From Fontibacter flavus (lineage in GTDB: Bacteria; Bacteroidota; Bacteroidia; Cytophagales; Cyclobacteriaceae): a stretch of DNA of 49,907 nucleotides. The notes under the pieces are model-generated. The model searched no databases, had not been told where the DNA came from, and saw only the letters and a list, made by a program, of their open reading frames with translations. Shown piece by piece: positions 9,728-18,575 of the stretch (positions are counted from its first letter, which is position 1; each line of letters opens with the position of its first letter). The stretch is taken from the NCBI RefSeq assembly GCF_042432905.1, contig NZ_JBHLWI010000053.1, positions 1 to 49,907 on the forward strand, in the 5' to 3' direction. The position numbers were made by a program, and so were the translations under genes.

Positions 9728-10386
9728 TAGGTCTGAATATATCTACTCGTAGTCGTACTTCCAAGGCTTGAAGCTTTTTGCCAATCTGCACAAGCTTTGC
9801 CGTTGTTATTTGTTTTATAATGGCAAAATCCTCTGTTTGTCAAAATATCAGCGTTTTCAGGACTTAAAATCAAGGCATAATCATAATCAGGGATAGCTTT
9901 TGCATGCTGATTGCTTTTTAAATAGCAATTAGCCCTATTGAAATAATATGCCCAAACCAATGGATAATCTTCCCCATTTATTTTACTGTAAGCTATTGCA
10001 TCTGAATATGCCTGTATGGCTTCATCCAATCTTTTTTCCCTTTGGAGGATATTGCCCAAATAATAGGCCATTTCATCATCTTCTTTAAAAATCTTCAAGC
10101 CGCTTCTTAAAGTCTCTATGACTTTATCCTTCGCCTCATCCACATTACTTCCTGCTCTATAATAATTGAGATAGGCAGAATGGAAAGATGGGTCATCTAC
10201 AATGACTTTTTCTAAAATCCTGACAGCTGATTTATAATTGCCCTCCGCAATCATACTTACTGCAGTATTGTTGATCACGATAGAGTTTTCCCTTACCTCA
10301 ATCTCCACATCATAGACATCTTGACCGAAAGTCAAAAAACTGATGAATAAGAAAAATACTGAAGAAAGATATTTCATTTCATTCAT
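9718..10386 (-). CDS. Exported TPR-repeat protein
   Basis: A protein of about 220 residues with an N-terminal signal peptide (KYLSSVFFLFISFLTFGQ) and several tetratricopeptide-like helices. They include NYKSAVRILEKVI, RLDEAIQAYSDAI and HAKAIPDYDYALI, and a C-terminal Sel1/TPR-like segment ends in GKACADWQKA. The ATG at 10386 is used; the ATG at 10377 would also give a good signal peptide, and the TTG at 10398 is unlikely. It lies 40 bases downstream of rmuC on the same strand. It is probably a periplasmic or outer-membrane-associated scaffold. No enzymatic motif is visible and the specific role is unknown. Confidence 0.8.
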   Translation of the reverse strand: MNEMKYLSSVFFLFISFLTFGQDVYDVEIEVRENSIVINNTAVSMIAEGNYKSAVRILEKVIVDDPSFHSAYLNYYRAGSNVDEAKDKVIETLRSGLKIFKEDDEMAYYLGNILQREKRLDEAIQAYSDAIAYSKINGEDYPLVWAYYFNRANCYLKSNQHAKAIPDYDYALILSPENADILTNRGFCHYKTNNNGKACADWQKASSLGSTTTSRYIQTYCQ

Positions 10387-10426
10387 TTTTTTAAGCAAAA
10401 TAGATCATGTGATTTCAAGAAGCAAT

Positions 10427-11677
10427 TCATTCAAGCAATTTTCGGCTTTCTTCCTCTGGTAATTCTTCCACTTCCTTTAACTTCCTTTGGATTACTCTTG
10501 TTCTTGTGCCAACTAGTGAATCCAAATCATTATGCGCCTCTGAGATTTTCTTCTGAGCCTTGCTGATCAGGTCTCCAAATTTAGAAAATTCTGCTTTCAC
10601 CGCTCCTAAAACTTTCCAAACTTCAGAACTCCTCTGCTGAATGGCTAAGGTTCTGAATCCCATTTGAAGGCTATTCAGCATTGCGGCCAAAGTAGTCGGG
10701 CCTGTGACTACTATCTTATAATCTTTTTGTAGGGATTGGGCCAGAATGGGATCTCTTACGACTTCTGCGTATAAACTCTCCATGGGTAAAAATAATAGAC
10801 CAAAATCCGTGGTGTAAGGAGGATGCAGGTATTTGTTACTGATATCCTGAGCAGCCTTTCGGATCGCCTTGAACAATTCCTGCCTGGCATTCTCAATCAA
10901 AACCTTATCTCCAGTATCATAAGAATCCAATAACCTGTAATAGGTTTCCTGTGGAAACTTAGCATCAATGGGAAGGTATACCGGCTCATTTTCCATACTT
11001 CCAGGCATTTTTACAGCATATTCTACCCTTTCATTATTTCCTTTTCTAACAGGGACATTATATGCGTATTGCTCCGGAGACAACACATTTTCCAAAATTC
11101 CCTGGAGCTGATACTCTCCTAAGATTCCCCTGCTTTTGACATTACTCAAAACCCGTTTCAAATCACCCACACCTGTGGCCAATGTTTGCATCTCTCCTAG
11201 CCCTTTCTGCACAGCCAATAGTTGTTTGCTCACCAATTCGAATGAATGCCCTAATCGAGCTTCAAGGGTTTTCTGTAATTTTTCGTCAACAGTTTCCCTC
11301 ATCTTATCGAGTCTCTCCTCTGTAGAGGCCAACATCCTTTCCTGTTTATTGACAAGCTCCTGAAATTTCTCCCGCTGTAGTTCATTAAATTCCTGAACAT
11401 TGCTCCTGAACAGCTGACCAAAATCTTTCAGCACCTCAGCTTGATCTTTGGCATTGGCCCGCAAGGATTCGAATACCAAGGCAAACTGTTGCAATAAGCC
11501 CTGATTGATTTCTGTTCTGTTGGACTGCATTTGAGTTTCCACCGCAGTCCTAAATGCAGCCAATTCTTGATCCATTTTTTCAGAATTATCACTTTTATTC
11601 TTAAGTAGGAAAACCAAATACACGATCAGAGTAAACTGTACTGAAAGAAAAATAAGAAGAATTTGATCAATAGGCAT
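10427..11677 (-). CDS. rmuC: RmuC family DNA recombination protein
   Basis: The 416-residue protein has an N-terminal membrane helix (about 5-25), a long coiled coil (about 30-150, rich in Gln, Glu and Lys heptads) and the RmuC domain (about 160-390). Family landmarks are GEYQLQGILENVL, LPIDAKFPQE and LLFLPMESLYAEV. RmuC proteins contain a PD-(D/E)XK-like nuclease fold and limit inversion at short repeats; the IDAKFP segment carries the likely catalytic Asp/Lys. The start overlaps the upstream hydrolase gene by 11 bases, which suggests co-translation although no functional link between the two is known. Confidence 0.92.
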   Translation of the reverse strand: MPIDQILLIFLSVQFTLIVYLVFLLKNKSDNSEKMDQELAAFRTAVETQMQSNRTEINQGLLQQFALVFESLRANAKDQAEVLKDFGQLFRSNVQEFNELQREKFQELVNKQERMLASTEERLDKMRETVDEKLQKTLEARLGHSFELVSKQLLAVQKGLGEMQTLATGVGDLKRVLSNVKSRGILGEYQLQGILENVLSPEQYAYNVPVRKGNNERVEYAVKMPGSMENEPVYLPIDAKFPQETYYRLLDSYDTGDKVLIENARQELFKAIRKAAQDISNKYLHPPYTTDFGLLFLPMESLYAEVVRDPILAQSLQKDYKIVVTGPTTLAAMLNSLQMGFRTLAIQQRSSEVWKVLGAVKAEFSKFGDLISKAQKKISEAHNDLDSLVGTRTRVIQRKLKEVEELPEEESRKLLE

Positions 11678-12686
11678 AACTGAAGAATTTTGGAGGGGAA
11701 AGATAATCCACGTCCATTTGAATGCCTAGAAAAGACAGATATTCTGCGACAGATTTCGTCGGGATTTCTTCCATTGGGACATGTCCTGCCTGATCAAAAA
11801 CTTTAAGAATTGAGTCAGGGATCATACTGGCAAGTTTTTCACCCTGACTTAAAGGAATCCATTGATCCTGTGCTCCCCACATGATCAATACTGGCATATT
11901 GATCTGACTAAATTCCACCTGATATGGCTTTCTTGTTGTCAGTCTGTTAAGAGTTGCTTTCCTGTTACCTTCCCTTCTCATCAATTCATAATATCTTCTT
12001 ACCTGGTCTTCTCTTATTTTTGAGTCATCGTAATAAACCTGTTTGAGGTTAAGTTTAAAAACAAACTCAGGTGTACATTTTAACATCAGTTTATTCAGAA
12101 TTGGATGGTTGGCAATTTTAAAAATCAAAGCCACAGAACTGTTATTTTGAGGAGTTTTATTTTTTTTATCTTGATCCAACCTAAGATTTGCTCCAGATGA
12201 ATCAATTAGATTCAAGGTCAATATCCTATCCGGTTGATCGGAGGCCATTTTCAAAGCAACTCCCCCTCCCATGCTGTTGCCAGCTACATGAAATTCCCCT
12301 ATGCCCAATTGATCTGCAATTTTAAAAACTAGGGAAGCATAGTCTTCTATTCCATACCTCATTTTAGGATCTGGACCGGTAAGACCATGACCTGGCAAAT
12401 CCATGGATATGGTCATAAAATAGGGGCTTAATTCTTTCTCCCAAGCTTCCCAAGTATGTAAGGAGGAAAAACTGCCATGGATAAGAAAAATCGGTTCCCC
12501 TTCACCTTTTACTTTTACATGAACTCTGACACTGTCTATTTCTAGGAAATGTGAATATTCATCACTGTATTTATTGACAAGCCCCTCTGCATCCAAATCA
12601 GATCTATAAGATAAAACCAATATCCCTATCAATAGGAAAAGAAAGATCAAAACAGCTTTAAGTATAACTAATAAAATGATTTTCAT
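11667..12686 (-). CDS. Membrane-anchored alpha/beta hydrolase
   Basis: The 339-residue protein begins with a single hydrophobic helix (about 3-26) that acts as an anchor or uncleaved signal. An alpha/beta hydrolase domain follows, with the oxyanion HG motif at 70-71 (LIHGSFSS), nucleophile Ser138 in GNSMGG, acid Asp274 (WGAQDQW) and His302 (AGHVPM). The triad is complete, so it should be an active esterase, lipase or related hydrolase, but the substrate cannot be told from sequence. The cap region between about 165 and 250 is basic. It is the first gene of a pair with rmuC. Confidence 0.88.
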   Translation of the reverse strand: MKIILLVILKAVLIFLFLLIGILVLSYRSDLDAEGLVNKYSDEYSHFLEIDSVRVHVKVKGEGEPIFLIHGSFSSLHTWEAWEKELSPYFMTISMDLPGHGLTGPDPKMRYGIEDYASLVFKIADQLGIGEFHVAGNSMGGGVALKMASDQPDRILTLNLIDSSGANLRLDQDKKNKTPQNNSSVALIFKIANHPILNKLMLKCTPEFVFKLNLKQVYYDDSKIREDQVRRYYELMRREGNRKATLNRLTTRKPYQVEFSQINMPVLIMWGAQDQWIPLSQGEKLASMIPDSILKVFDQAGHVPMEEIPTKSVAEYLSFLGIQMDVDYLSPPKFFSYAY

Positions 12687-12740
12687 GACCGAATATAATT
12701 CAAAATAAAAACACTCCCTATTGTTGAGTTCAATTCAAAA

Positions 12741-12780
12741 AAAAACCTGAATGTAAGCCACATTCAGGTTTTTTGATTTT
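12741..12780. terminator. Bidirectional rho-independent terminator
   Basis: A 10-bp perfect stem (AACCTGAATG at 12744-12753, CATTCAGGTT at 12761-12770) with a 7-base loop is flanked by an A-run at 12737-12745 and a T-run at 12769-12774. It terminates the DUF4332 gene on the minus strand and insulates the hydrolase-rmuC pair, whose first gene starts just beyond it. Confidence 0.85.
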
Positions 12781-12791
12781 TGTAGGATGCC

Positions 12792-13199
12792 TTAATGCGT
12801 TACCATTGGTTCCAGACTTTTCGCCTGCTCAATAAAGTTGGTCACTTGCGTCAATGCCGGTACTACCCTCGTCAGTTTTTTCTGGGCGTTGGTTTCTGTC
12901 AGCATTTTGTGAAGATTTTCTGGATTTCTCATCTTTAATTCCTTAACTGTATCCACACCAGTTGCTTTTAACAATTCTGCAAACTGACTGGCAACCCCTT
13001 TAATTCTAAAAAGATCTGCCATATTCACCCAATCCAAAATAACACCCTCACCTATACCGCAGGTTTCAGCAATTTCTTTTCTTCCTTTTTTACTGCCTCC
13101 TTTTTGTAATAAATGTTCAACTGTTTTAATGCCAGCTGCTGACAATTTTTCTTTGTTAACTGGACCGATACCTTCGATCATGGTGATTGTTTTTGCCAT
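12792..13199 (-). CDS. DUF4332 helix-hairpin-helix protein
   Basis: A 135-residue soluble protein made of helix-hairpin-helix-like repeats: IEGIGPVNKEKL at the N-terminus, ETCGIGEGVILDW in the middle and RIKGVASQFAELL further on. This matches the DUF4332 family, in which tandem HhH units probably bind DNA non-specifically or mediate protein contacts. There is no catalytic motif. It lies 26 bases downstream of a DUF937-like gene on the same strand. Both may be stress- or stationary-phase proteins, as such small abundant proteins often are, but the sequence does not show this. Confidence 0.85.
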   Translation of the reverse strand: MAKTITMIEGIGPVNKEKLSAAGIKTVEHLLQKGGSKKGRKEIAETCGIGEGVILDWVNMADLFRIKGVASQFAELLKATGVDTVKELKMRNPENLHKMLTETNAQKKLTRVVPALTQVTNFIEQAKSLEPMVTH

Positions 13200-13225
13200 A
13201 AGAATAAAATTTAAGTTGTATTGTG

Positions 13226-13678
13226 TTATTTAAATAAGTTTCCTAATCCACCTTTGAGAAGATTCCCTGCTTTTTCACCTAAGGAATCACCAAGGTTTTT
13301 TCCTAACATACCAATCAGATCAGTTTGGTTGAAGTTTCCACTTTTACTATTACTGATAGCTGAAATGATTTTGGGGAGAATGAAGGAACTGATCATTGAT
13401 GCCTTGTCGGCTGAAAGACCTAGTTTTGACATGTAGCTGGAAGAAAGTGAACCGATTATTTTTTGGAACATGGGTGTATTTGAAGCACTGCTTCCTTCAT
13501 TAAGCATATTCAAAATTCCGTCAAAATTTCCCCCTGCAATCTCTTTTCCCAAAGATCCCATTAGACTATCTTTAGTAGTATCTAAAGCGTTTTTTGCTTG
13601 AGTGGAATCCAAGCCAATTTGATTGGTCAATCCATTAATTAATTCAGGTGAAAGTTTACTCAAGATTTCTTGTATCAT
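13226..13678 (-). CDS. DUF937/YidB-like helical protein
   Basis: A 150-residue helical protein without signal peptide or membrane segment. It is rich in Gly, Ser and Leu, contains the repeated pattern LG(K/A)xxGxxLG and ends with GNLLKGGLGNLFK, typical of DUF937 and YidB-like proteins. The sequence SSSYMSKLGLSADKASMISSFILPKII resembles the conserved core of this family in which small helices pack in pairs (quoted here as two adjoining motifs, SYMSKLGLS and MISSFILPKII). The function of the family is unknown. It is the promoter-proximal partner of the DUF4332 gene. Confidence 0.75.
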   Translation of the reverse strand: MIQEILSKLSPELINGLTNQIGLDSTQAKNALDTTKDSLMGSLGKEIAGGNFDGILNMLNEGSSASNTPMFQKIIGSLSSSYMSKLGLSADKASMISSFILPKIISAISNSKSGNFNQTDLIGMLGKNLGDSLGEKAGNLLKGGLGNLFK

Positions 13679-13851
13679 ATCTTTGAGGGTTTTTGGTTAT
13701 TAATACCAGTTTTAAGAAAGATCACTGTATTTTTTTATACGATCACTTTGACTCCTATAAGGTACAGAATTAAATATATATTAAGAACTTTTTTGTTAAT
13801 TATTTGACTCGTACATACAGTTTTCCTTCCACTTCTATTTTTTGTAAATTA

Positions 13852-14658
13852 ATGATATCATCCTTACTTTGCTCTTTAATAAAAGACATCTTAACCTTGA
13901 ATATCCTAAATAATCTCAAAATTAAATTCCGGCCTGCTTTAATATTTGCTTTTCTGATTTTTCTGTTGACCATTACAGAAAGTTCGGCACAGGTCAGGCC
14001 TGCATTAGGTGGTGGTTCACGTTTATATTCAAATGCTCTTGCTGAAATGGAAAATGGCGATTATGAAAAAGCCAACACCTTTTTCAGGCAGATTATTGAA
14101 AGCGGCCTTCCTATTTCACCAGAAATGCCTTATTTCTTTGCTGTGACTTTATATGAACTAAAGCAATATGATAATAGTCTAAACTTTATCAAAAGGTACC
14201 TTCAGATTAATGGCAGAAATGCAGAAAAGTATGATGAGGCCAAAGAACTGGAACAAAAACTTGAAGAACCTATAAGAGCTATTTTGGCCTGTAATTTTTG
14301 TAGTAATCAAGGCTATAGGATACATACCTGCCCTACCTGTGAAGGGAAAAAACAAATCAATCAAACCTGTAGCCTATGTAAGGGAAGGGGAATTGTGGGT
14401 TGCAACAAGTGTTTTGGAAAAGGTCTTCTGACCAAAAGGAATGTTTTTAATATCATAGAATACTATGAATGTGATAAATGTAACGGTGAAGGAAAGCATA
14501 CATGCCCAACCTGTGATGGTAATTTGACCGAATTTTCTGACTGTAAAACCTGTCAAGGCCATGGCTTCATTCAAAGTGAAGAAATCTGTGATCATCAGCC
14601 AAGCCCACGTCACATGTCTTTGTTATTTGAAAAAATGAAACAACTTCATAGCCAATGA
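13852..14658 (+). CDS. Exported protein with DnaJ-type Cys-rich zinc fingers
   Basis: The protein (about 268 residues from the ATG at 13852; the exact start is uncertain, with TTG alternatives at 13804 and 13897) has an N-terminal hydrophobic signal ending ITESSAQ. It then has a short TPR-like segment (MENGDYEKANTFFRQII and YELKQYDNSLNFI) and a C-terminal cysteine domain. That domain has seven CxxC motifs at about 147, 160, 173, 184, 207, 218 and 231, several in the CxxCxGxG form of the DnaJ zinc-binding domain. No J domain is present. If the signal is used, the zinc fingers act outside the cytoplasm, which is unusual for this fold. The stop overlaps the YfcC start by four bases (ATGA). Confidence 0.8.
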   Translation: MISSLLCSLIKDILTLNILNNLKIKFRPALIFAFLIFLLTITESSAQVRPALGGGSRLYSNALAEMENGDYEKANTFFRQIIESGLPISPEMPYFFAVTLYELKQYDNSLNFIKRYLQINGRNAEKYDEAKELEQKLEEPIRAILACNFCSNQGYRIHTCPTCEGKKQINQTCSLCKGRGIVGCNKCFGKGLLTKRNVFNIIEYYECDKCNGEGKHTCPTCDGNLTEFSDCKTCQGHGFIQSEEICDHQPSPRHMSLLFEKMKQLHSQ

Positions 14659-15986
14659 AATTCTCCTTTCCTCACCCCATGATCATTATGCTATCTTTTG
14701 TAGCATTGGCGACATTGTGTACTTACTTGATCCCTACGGGTTCTTTCGATCGGGTCCTGGATGAGGCCACAGGTCGTGAAGTAGTGGTAGAAGGAAGTTA
14801 TAAAGTAATGGAAAATCAACCGGTGGGTTTGGGGAAAATGTTTCTCAGCGTACCGGAAGGAATTATAGAAGGCGCAGAAGTTGTGGTGTTGATCCTGATT
14901 ATTGGAGGGGCCTTTTATGTAGTGGACAAAACCGGAGCTTTTCAATCAGGCCTAGAAAGTTTGATCCATAGATTCAAAAATGCAAAGGCCTACTTGCTCG
15001 CCTTGGTCGGAATTCTATTCGCCACTGCTGGAGCTTTGAACGGCCTTCAGGAAGAAATCATCGCGATGGTGCCTGTACTGATGATCCTGAGCCGAAAAGT
15101 GGGCTATACACCTATTGCCGGCGTGGCCATCTCTTTGGGTTGTGCCTTAATAGGTGGAGCCTTTGGGCCTTCTAATCCTTTTTCGGTGTTGATTGCTCAG
15201 AACTTTGCAGAGGTACCTTTATTTTCAGCAGGACTATACAGGATGATTTTTTTGGTGATGGCCTTAGGCTTTTGGATCGTCTATGTCATCCGTACAGGAA
15301 AAGACCCCAATCATCAGGCTAATCCATCAGAGGAAGTGCCTGATAAAATGTCTAAATCACATTCCCTGATCTTAGTTTTGGTAGCTCTTACTTTTGGGGT
15401 CATGATTTATGGCCTGAGCAACTGGGACTGGGACTACAACGAAATGTCAGCTATCTTTTTTGCCATGGGTTTGGCAGCAGGAATTATCGGGAAATTGGGT
15501 GTAAATGGTACGGCCAAAGCTTATTCAGAAGGCTTTGCAGAACTGATTTTTGCCGGGATTATCGTCGGTTTGGCCAGAAGCATTTACTTGGTCCTACAGA
15601 ACGGACAGATTATTGACACCATCATTTATGCCCTTTTTAATCCTTTGGAAGGATTGCCTTTGGGACTTTCTGCTTTTGGGATGATGATCGCCCAGGCCAT
15701 TCTACATATACCTGTTCCCAGCACTTCGGGTCAGGCCGTACTAACCATGCCCTTGTTGACACCTTTGGCAGACCTGATTGGCATGTCAAGGCAAGTGGTG
15801 GTTTTAGCTTATCAGTATGGTGCAGGCATTATGGATATGGTCACTCCAAGTAATGGGGGCCTGATGGCTATTCTGGCTGCAGCAGGAATTTCTTACAAGG
15901 ATTGGATACAATATGCTTGGAAACCTATTTTGGTAGTATTTACTATTGCTGCGGTATCAGTAGTAGGAGGAATTTTTCTACTTTAA
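14655..15986 (+). CDS. YfcC family membrane carrier
   Basis: This 443-residue polytopic inner-membrane protein belongs to the YfcC/DcuC-related ion-transporter superfamily, which includes carriers for C4-dicarboxylates, short peptides or basic amino acids. About 10 to 12 hydrophobic helices are visible. Two re-entrant-type segments stand out: GALNGLQEEIIAMVPVLM in the first half and HIPVPSTSGQAVLTMPLL in the second, which are the paired substrate/ion-binding signatures of this superfamily. The substrate is not evident. Its start is fused by ATGA overlap to the exported zinc-finger protein. No dedicated metabolic enzyme overlaps it downstream. Confidence 0.85.
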   Translation: MKFSFPHPMIIMLSFVALATLCTYLIPTGSFDRVLDEATGREVVVEGSYKVMENQPVGLGKMFLSVPEGIIEGAEVVVLILIIGGAFYVVDKTGAFQSGLESLIHRFKNAKAYLLALVGILFATAGALNGLQEEIIAMVPVLMILSRKVGYTPIAGVAISLGCALIGGAFGPSNPFSVLIAQNFAEVPLFSAGLYRMIFLVMALGFWIVYVIRTGKDPNHQANPSEEVPDKMSKSHSLILVLVALTFGVMIYGLSNWDWDYNEMSAIFFAMGLAAGIIGKLGVNGTAKAYSEGFAELIFAGIIVGLARSIYLVLQNGQIIDTIIYALFNPLEGLPLGLSAFGMMIAQAILHIPVPSTSGQAVLTMPLLTPLADLIGMSRQVVVLAYQYGAGIMDMVTPSNGGLMAILAAAGISYKDWIQYAWKPILVVFTIAAVSVVGGIFLL

Positions 15987-16067
15987 GAAAGAAGTTTTTG
16001 AAATGGTTTATTCTTCTTGAATCATTGTTTAAATTCAAACTTTAATATAGACCAACCTAAATAACCT

Positions 16068-17090
16068 ATGCGAATCAACGATCACCAACCTTTACTCACT
16101 TATGTTGCCAATGAAGCCCGCTATGACCATATGCCATTCCGCAGATGTGGCCGAAGTGGCATACTCCTTCCTCAGATTTCGTTAGGTCTTTGGCATAATT
16201 TCGGTCACAATGCTGATTTCAAAAATGCCAGAAGTATTATCAGACAAGCTTTTGATCATGGCATTACCCACTTTGACCTTGCCAATAACTATGGGCCTCC
16301 ATATGGTTCCGCAGAGGAAACCTTTGGTAGGATCCTGGATAAGGATTTCCGACCTTATCGAGATGAACTGATTATTTCCACCAAAGCAGGTTGGGATATG
16401 TGGCCTGGACCATATGGGAATCTTGGTTCGAGGAAATACCTCATCGCCTCTTTGGACCAAAGTCTGAAAAGAATGGGGCTTGATTATGTGGATATTTTCT
16501 ATTCTCACAGACCCGATCCAGATACACCTTTGGAAGAAACTATGGGCGCTTTGGACCAGATTGTTCGTTCCGGTAAAGCCCTTTACGTGGGCATTTCCCA
16601 GTATTCTGCAGAAGATACCCTAAGAGCTTCCCAAATTCTCAAAGAAATGGGAACTCCTTTATTAATCCATCAACCCCGCTATAGCATGTTTGACCGCTGG
16701 GTGGAAAATGGCTTATTGGATGTCTTGGGAGATGAGGGCATTGGCTCCATTGCCTTTTCGCCACTTGAACAGGGTGTTCTGACAGACAAATACCTCAAGG
16801 GCATTCCTGAAGACAGCAGGGTAGCAAAAGATGGTCGCTATCTGAAAAAGGAACAGATTTCAGATGTGGTTATCACCAAAGTAAAAGCCTTGAACGACAT
16901 CGCCAAAAAAAGGGGACAAAGCTTGGCTCAGATGGCCATTGCCTGGTTATTGAAAGATGAAAGGGTGACCACCGTACTGGTCGGGGTAAGCAAAGCTGAG
17001 CAACTAGCTGATAATGTAAAAGCCTTGGACAATATCCGCTTTACAAAAGAAGAACTAGATGCCATTGAAGACATCCTGAGTAAAAAGTGA
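16068..17090 (+). CDS. Aldo/keto reductase, YghZ-like (L-glyceraldehyde 3-phosphate reductase type)
   Basis: A 340-residue TIM-barrel NADPH-dependent reductase. The catalytic tetrad is present: Asp and Tyr in HFDLANNYGPPYG, Lys in ISTKAGWDMW and His in FYSHRPDPD. The motif WPGPYG after the catalytic Lys and the Arg/Lys-rich cofactor loop near the C-terminus (VLVGVSKAEQL) place it close to E. coli YghZ, which reduces L-glyceraldehyde 3-phosphate and methylglyoxal. The likely role is detoxification of reactive aldehydes. It is monocistronic and followed by a strong terminator hairpin. Confidence 0.9.
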   Translation: MRINDHQPLLTYVANEARYDHMPFRRCGRSGILLPQISLGLWHNFGHNADFKNARSIIRQAFDHGITHFDLANNYGPPYGSAEETFGRILDKDFRPYRDELIISTKAGWDMWPGPYGNLGSRKYLIASLDQSLKRMGLDYVDIFYSHRPDPDTPLEETMGALDQIVRSGKALYVGISQYSAEDTLRASQILKEMGTPLLIHQPRYSMFDRWVENGLLDVLGDEGIGSIAFSPLEQGVLTDKYLKGIPEDSRVAKDGRYLKKEQISDVVITKVKALNDIAKKRGQSLAQMAIAWLLKDERVTTVLVGVSKAEQLADNVKALDNIRFTKEELDAIEDILSKK

Positions 17091-17102
17091 CCTTATTGAA
17101 AC

Positions 17103-17135
17103 CACAGAAAAAAGACAAAATGTCTTTTTTCTGTG
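17103..17135 (+). terminator. Perfect 15-bp hairpin terminator
   Basis: A perfect 15-bp inverted repeat (17103-17117 with 17121-17135) closes on a 3-base AAA loop 12 bases after the aldo/keto reductase stop. The stem contains an A-run on the 5' arm and a T-run on the 3' arm, so transcript release could occur within or just after the U-rich arm. Usable on either strand. Confidence 0.7.
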
Positions 17136-17156
17136 AAAATCAAATTTAACCAATAG

Positions 17157-17200
17157 AGTAGAGCCTTCAGGATGCTTAAGTATCCTGACAGCTCTACTTT
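17157..17200 (+). promoter_or_regulatory. Long hairpin in the leader of the ceramidase-like gene
   Basis: A two-part stem: GTAGAGC (17158-17164) with GCTCTAC (17191-17197), a 2x2 internal loop, then TCAGGAT (17167-17173) with ATCCTGA (17182-17188) and an 8-base apical loop. It is followed by TTTACTG rather than a clean T-run. It ends about 45 bases before the ATG at 17243. It may be a second terminator of the upstream gene or a structured 5' leader; the sequence does not decide. Confidence 0.5.
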
Positions 17201-17242
17201 ACTGATTCAAATAAATCACCTAATTCAATTCTATCCCGCCAA

Positions 17243-18490
17243 ATGAAAGGCTACCTTTTCTCCATTATTCTTTTTCTTGTACTTGTTTCTTGTGGTCAAA
17301 AAGAACAGGAAGCTCAAAATCTTCAAGTGGGGGTATCAAAAGCGGTTATAAATCCCCCAATAGGCGCTTTTATCGCAGGGGACAAACAAAATCGAAGGTT
17401 TTCAGGGGTTTTGGACAATTTGTACGTGAAAGCTGCCGTCTTTTATGACGGCAACGAAAGTTTTGCCTTGGTAACCGTTGACTGTATCGGCTTGCTCTAT
17501 CAGGACCTGTTGAAAATCAGGGGAAAAGTTGGCACAATGGACTTGGGCATCCCCTTTTCTCCCGAAAAAATCGTCATCAGCTCCACCCATACCCATTCTG
17601 GACCGGATGTAGTCGGATTATGGGGAGAAGATTACACCCAATCTGGCGTGGATCCGGATTATATGGATTTTTTGATAAAAACCACGACTGAACAAATCCA
17701 AATTGCAGCCTCCAAACTGGAAAAAGCCAATGCTAAATATGGAAGTACTGAATATGGGCATAATTGGGTAGCCAATATCTGTGAGGAAGAAATTGACCGA
17801 TCTGTTACCGTGCTGCAGTTTCTCAATGATAAAGGTCAAAACATCCTTTCTTTGACGAATTTTGCCTGCCATCCTACCTACCTGGATGCCGTATATAATG
17901 AGGTTTCTGCGGATTATGTAGCGGGATTTTACCAAGAAATGGAAAAGCAGATGGGTGGAGAACACCTCTTTCTACAAGGGGCTATTGGTGGATGGATTCA
18001 ACCTATGGATAAAGGTGTTCCATATTCGGAAGTTCTACGAAGGGGATCGGGCTTGGCCAATGCAGCGGTTTCTGCATTGAAAGAAGGGAAAAACCTACAG
18101 TCGGCCTCCTTGTCTTTTCGGAGTAAGAAGATTGATTTACCTGTAGAAAATGAAGCTTGGCAACAGTTGGCTGCTGGGGGGATTATTCAAAGAGCCATTT
18201 CAGATGTAGTTGAAACAGAAGTGGTTTGGTTTTCTATTGGAGAGGCCAATTTTGCTACCCATCCGGGCGAAACAGCTCCGATTTTTGGGCTTCAGACCAA
18301 GGCTTTGATGCCGGAAGGTCCACAATTTGTTCTGGGGCTTGGACAGGATGCCTTGGGCTATATTGTCAAACCCGAATATTTTGAAGATCAAAGTTTACCG
18401 CATGCTCCTTATTTGACCAGGATGTCTTTAGGGAAATTCACTGGACAACAAATCATGAAAACCTTGGAAGATTTAGCTTTAGCAAAATAA
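17243..18490 (+). CDS. Neutral/alkaline ceramidase-like lipoprotein
   Basis: The 415-residue protein has a lipoprotein signal with lipobox LVSC (Cys17), so it is membrane anchored in the envelope. The mature part matches the N-terminal catalytic domain of neutral/alkaline non-lysosomal ceramidases: GVSKAVINPP near residue 30, LVTVDCIGL near 77, and the zinc-ligand signature STHTHSGPD (114-122). It also has FACHPTYLD, where the family has its third His. Homologous enzymes cleave the amide bond of sphingolipids or other N-acyl compounds; many bacterial members have no tested substrate. Bacteroidota make sphingolipids, so a role there is plausible. Confidence 0.87.
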   Translation: MKGYLFSIILFLVLVSCGQKEQEAQNLQVGVSKAVINPPIGAFIAGDKQNRRFSGVLDNLYVKAAVFYDGNESFALVTVDCIGLLYQDLLKIRGKVGTMDLGIPFSPEKIVISSTHTHSGPDVVGLWGEDYTQSGVDPDYMDFLIKTTTEQIQIAASKLEKANAKYGSTEYGHNWVANICEEEIDRSVTVLQFLNDKGQNILSLTNFACHPTYLDAVYNEVSADYVAGFYQEMEKQMGGEHLFLQGAIGGWIQPMDKGVPYSEVLRRGSGLANAAVSALKEGKNLQSASLSFRSKKIDLPVENEAWQQLAAGGIIQRAISDVVETEVVWFSIGEANFATHPGETAPIFGLQTKALMPEGPQFVLGLGQDALGYIVKPEYFEDQSLPHAPYLTRMSLGKFTGQQIMKTLEDLALAK

Positions 18491-18575
18491 ACATTAGCCT
18501 TAAGCTGGCAAAAATCCCCCGCTCCATGGATAAAATGATGGAAGTTTTTCGGAAATTCAGCAAAAATTACAGCCC

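Noticed and set aside
17157..17200. Riboswitch before the ceramidase-like gene
   Set aside because: Only a two-part hairpin is seen, without the conserved core of any riboswitch class I know; kept as an unassigned leader hairpin.
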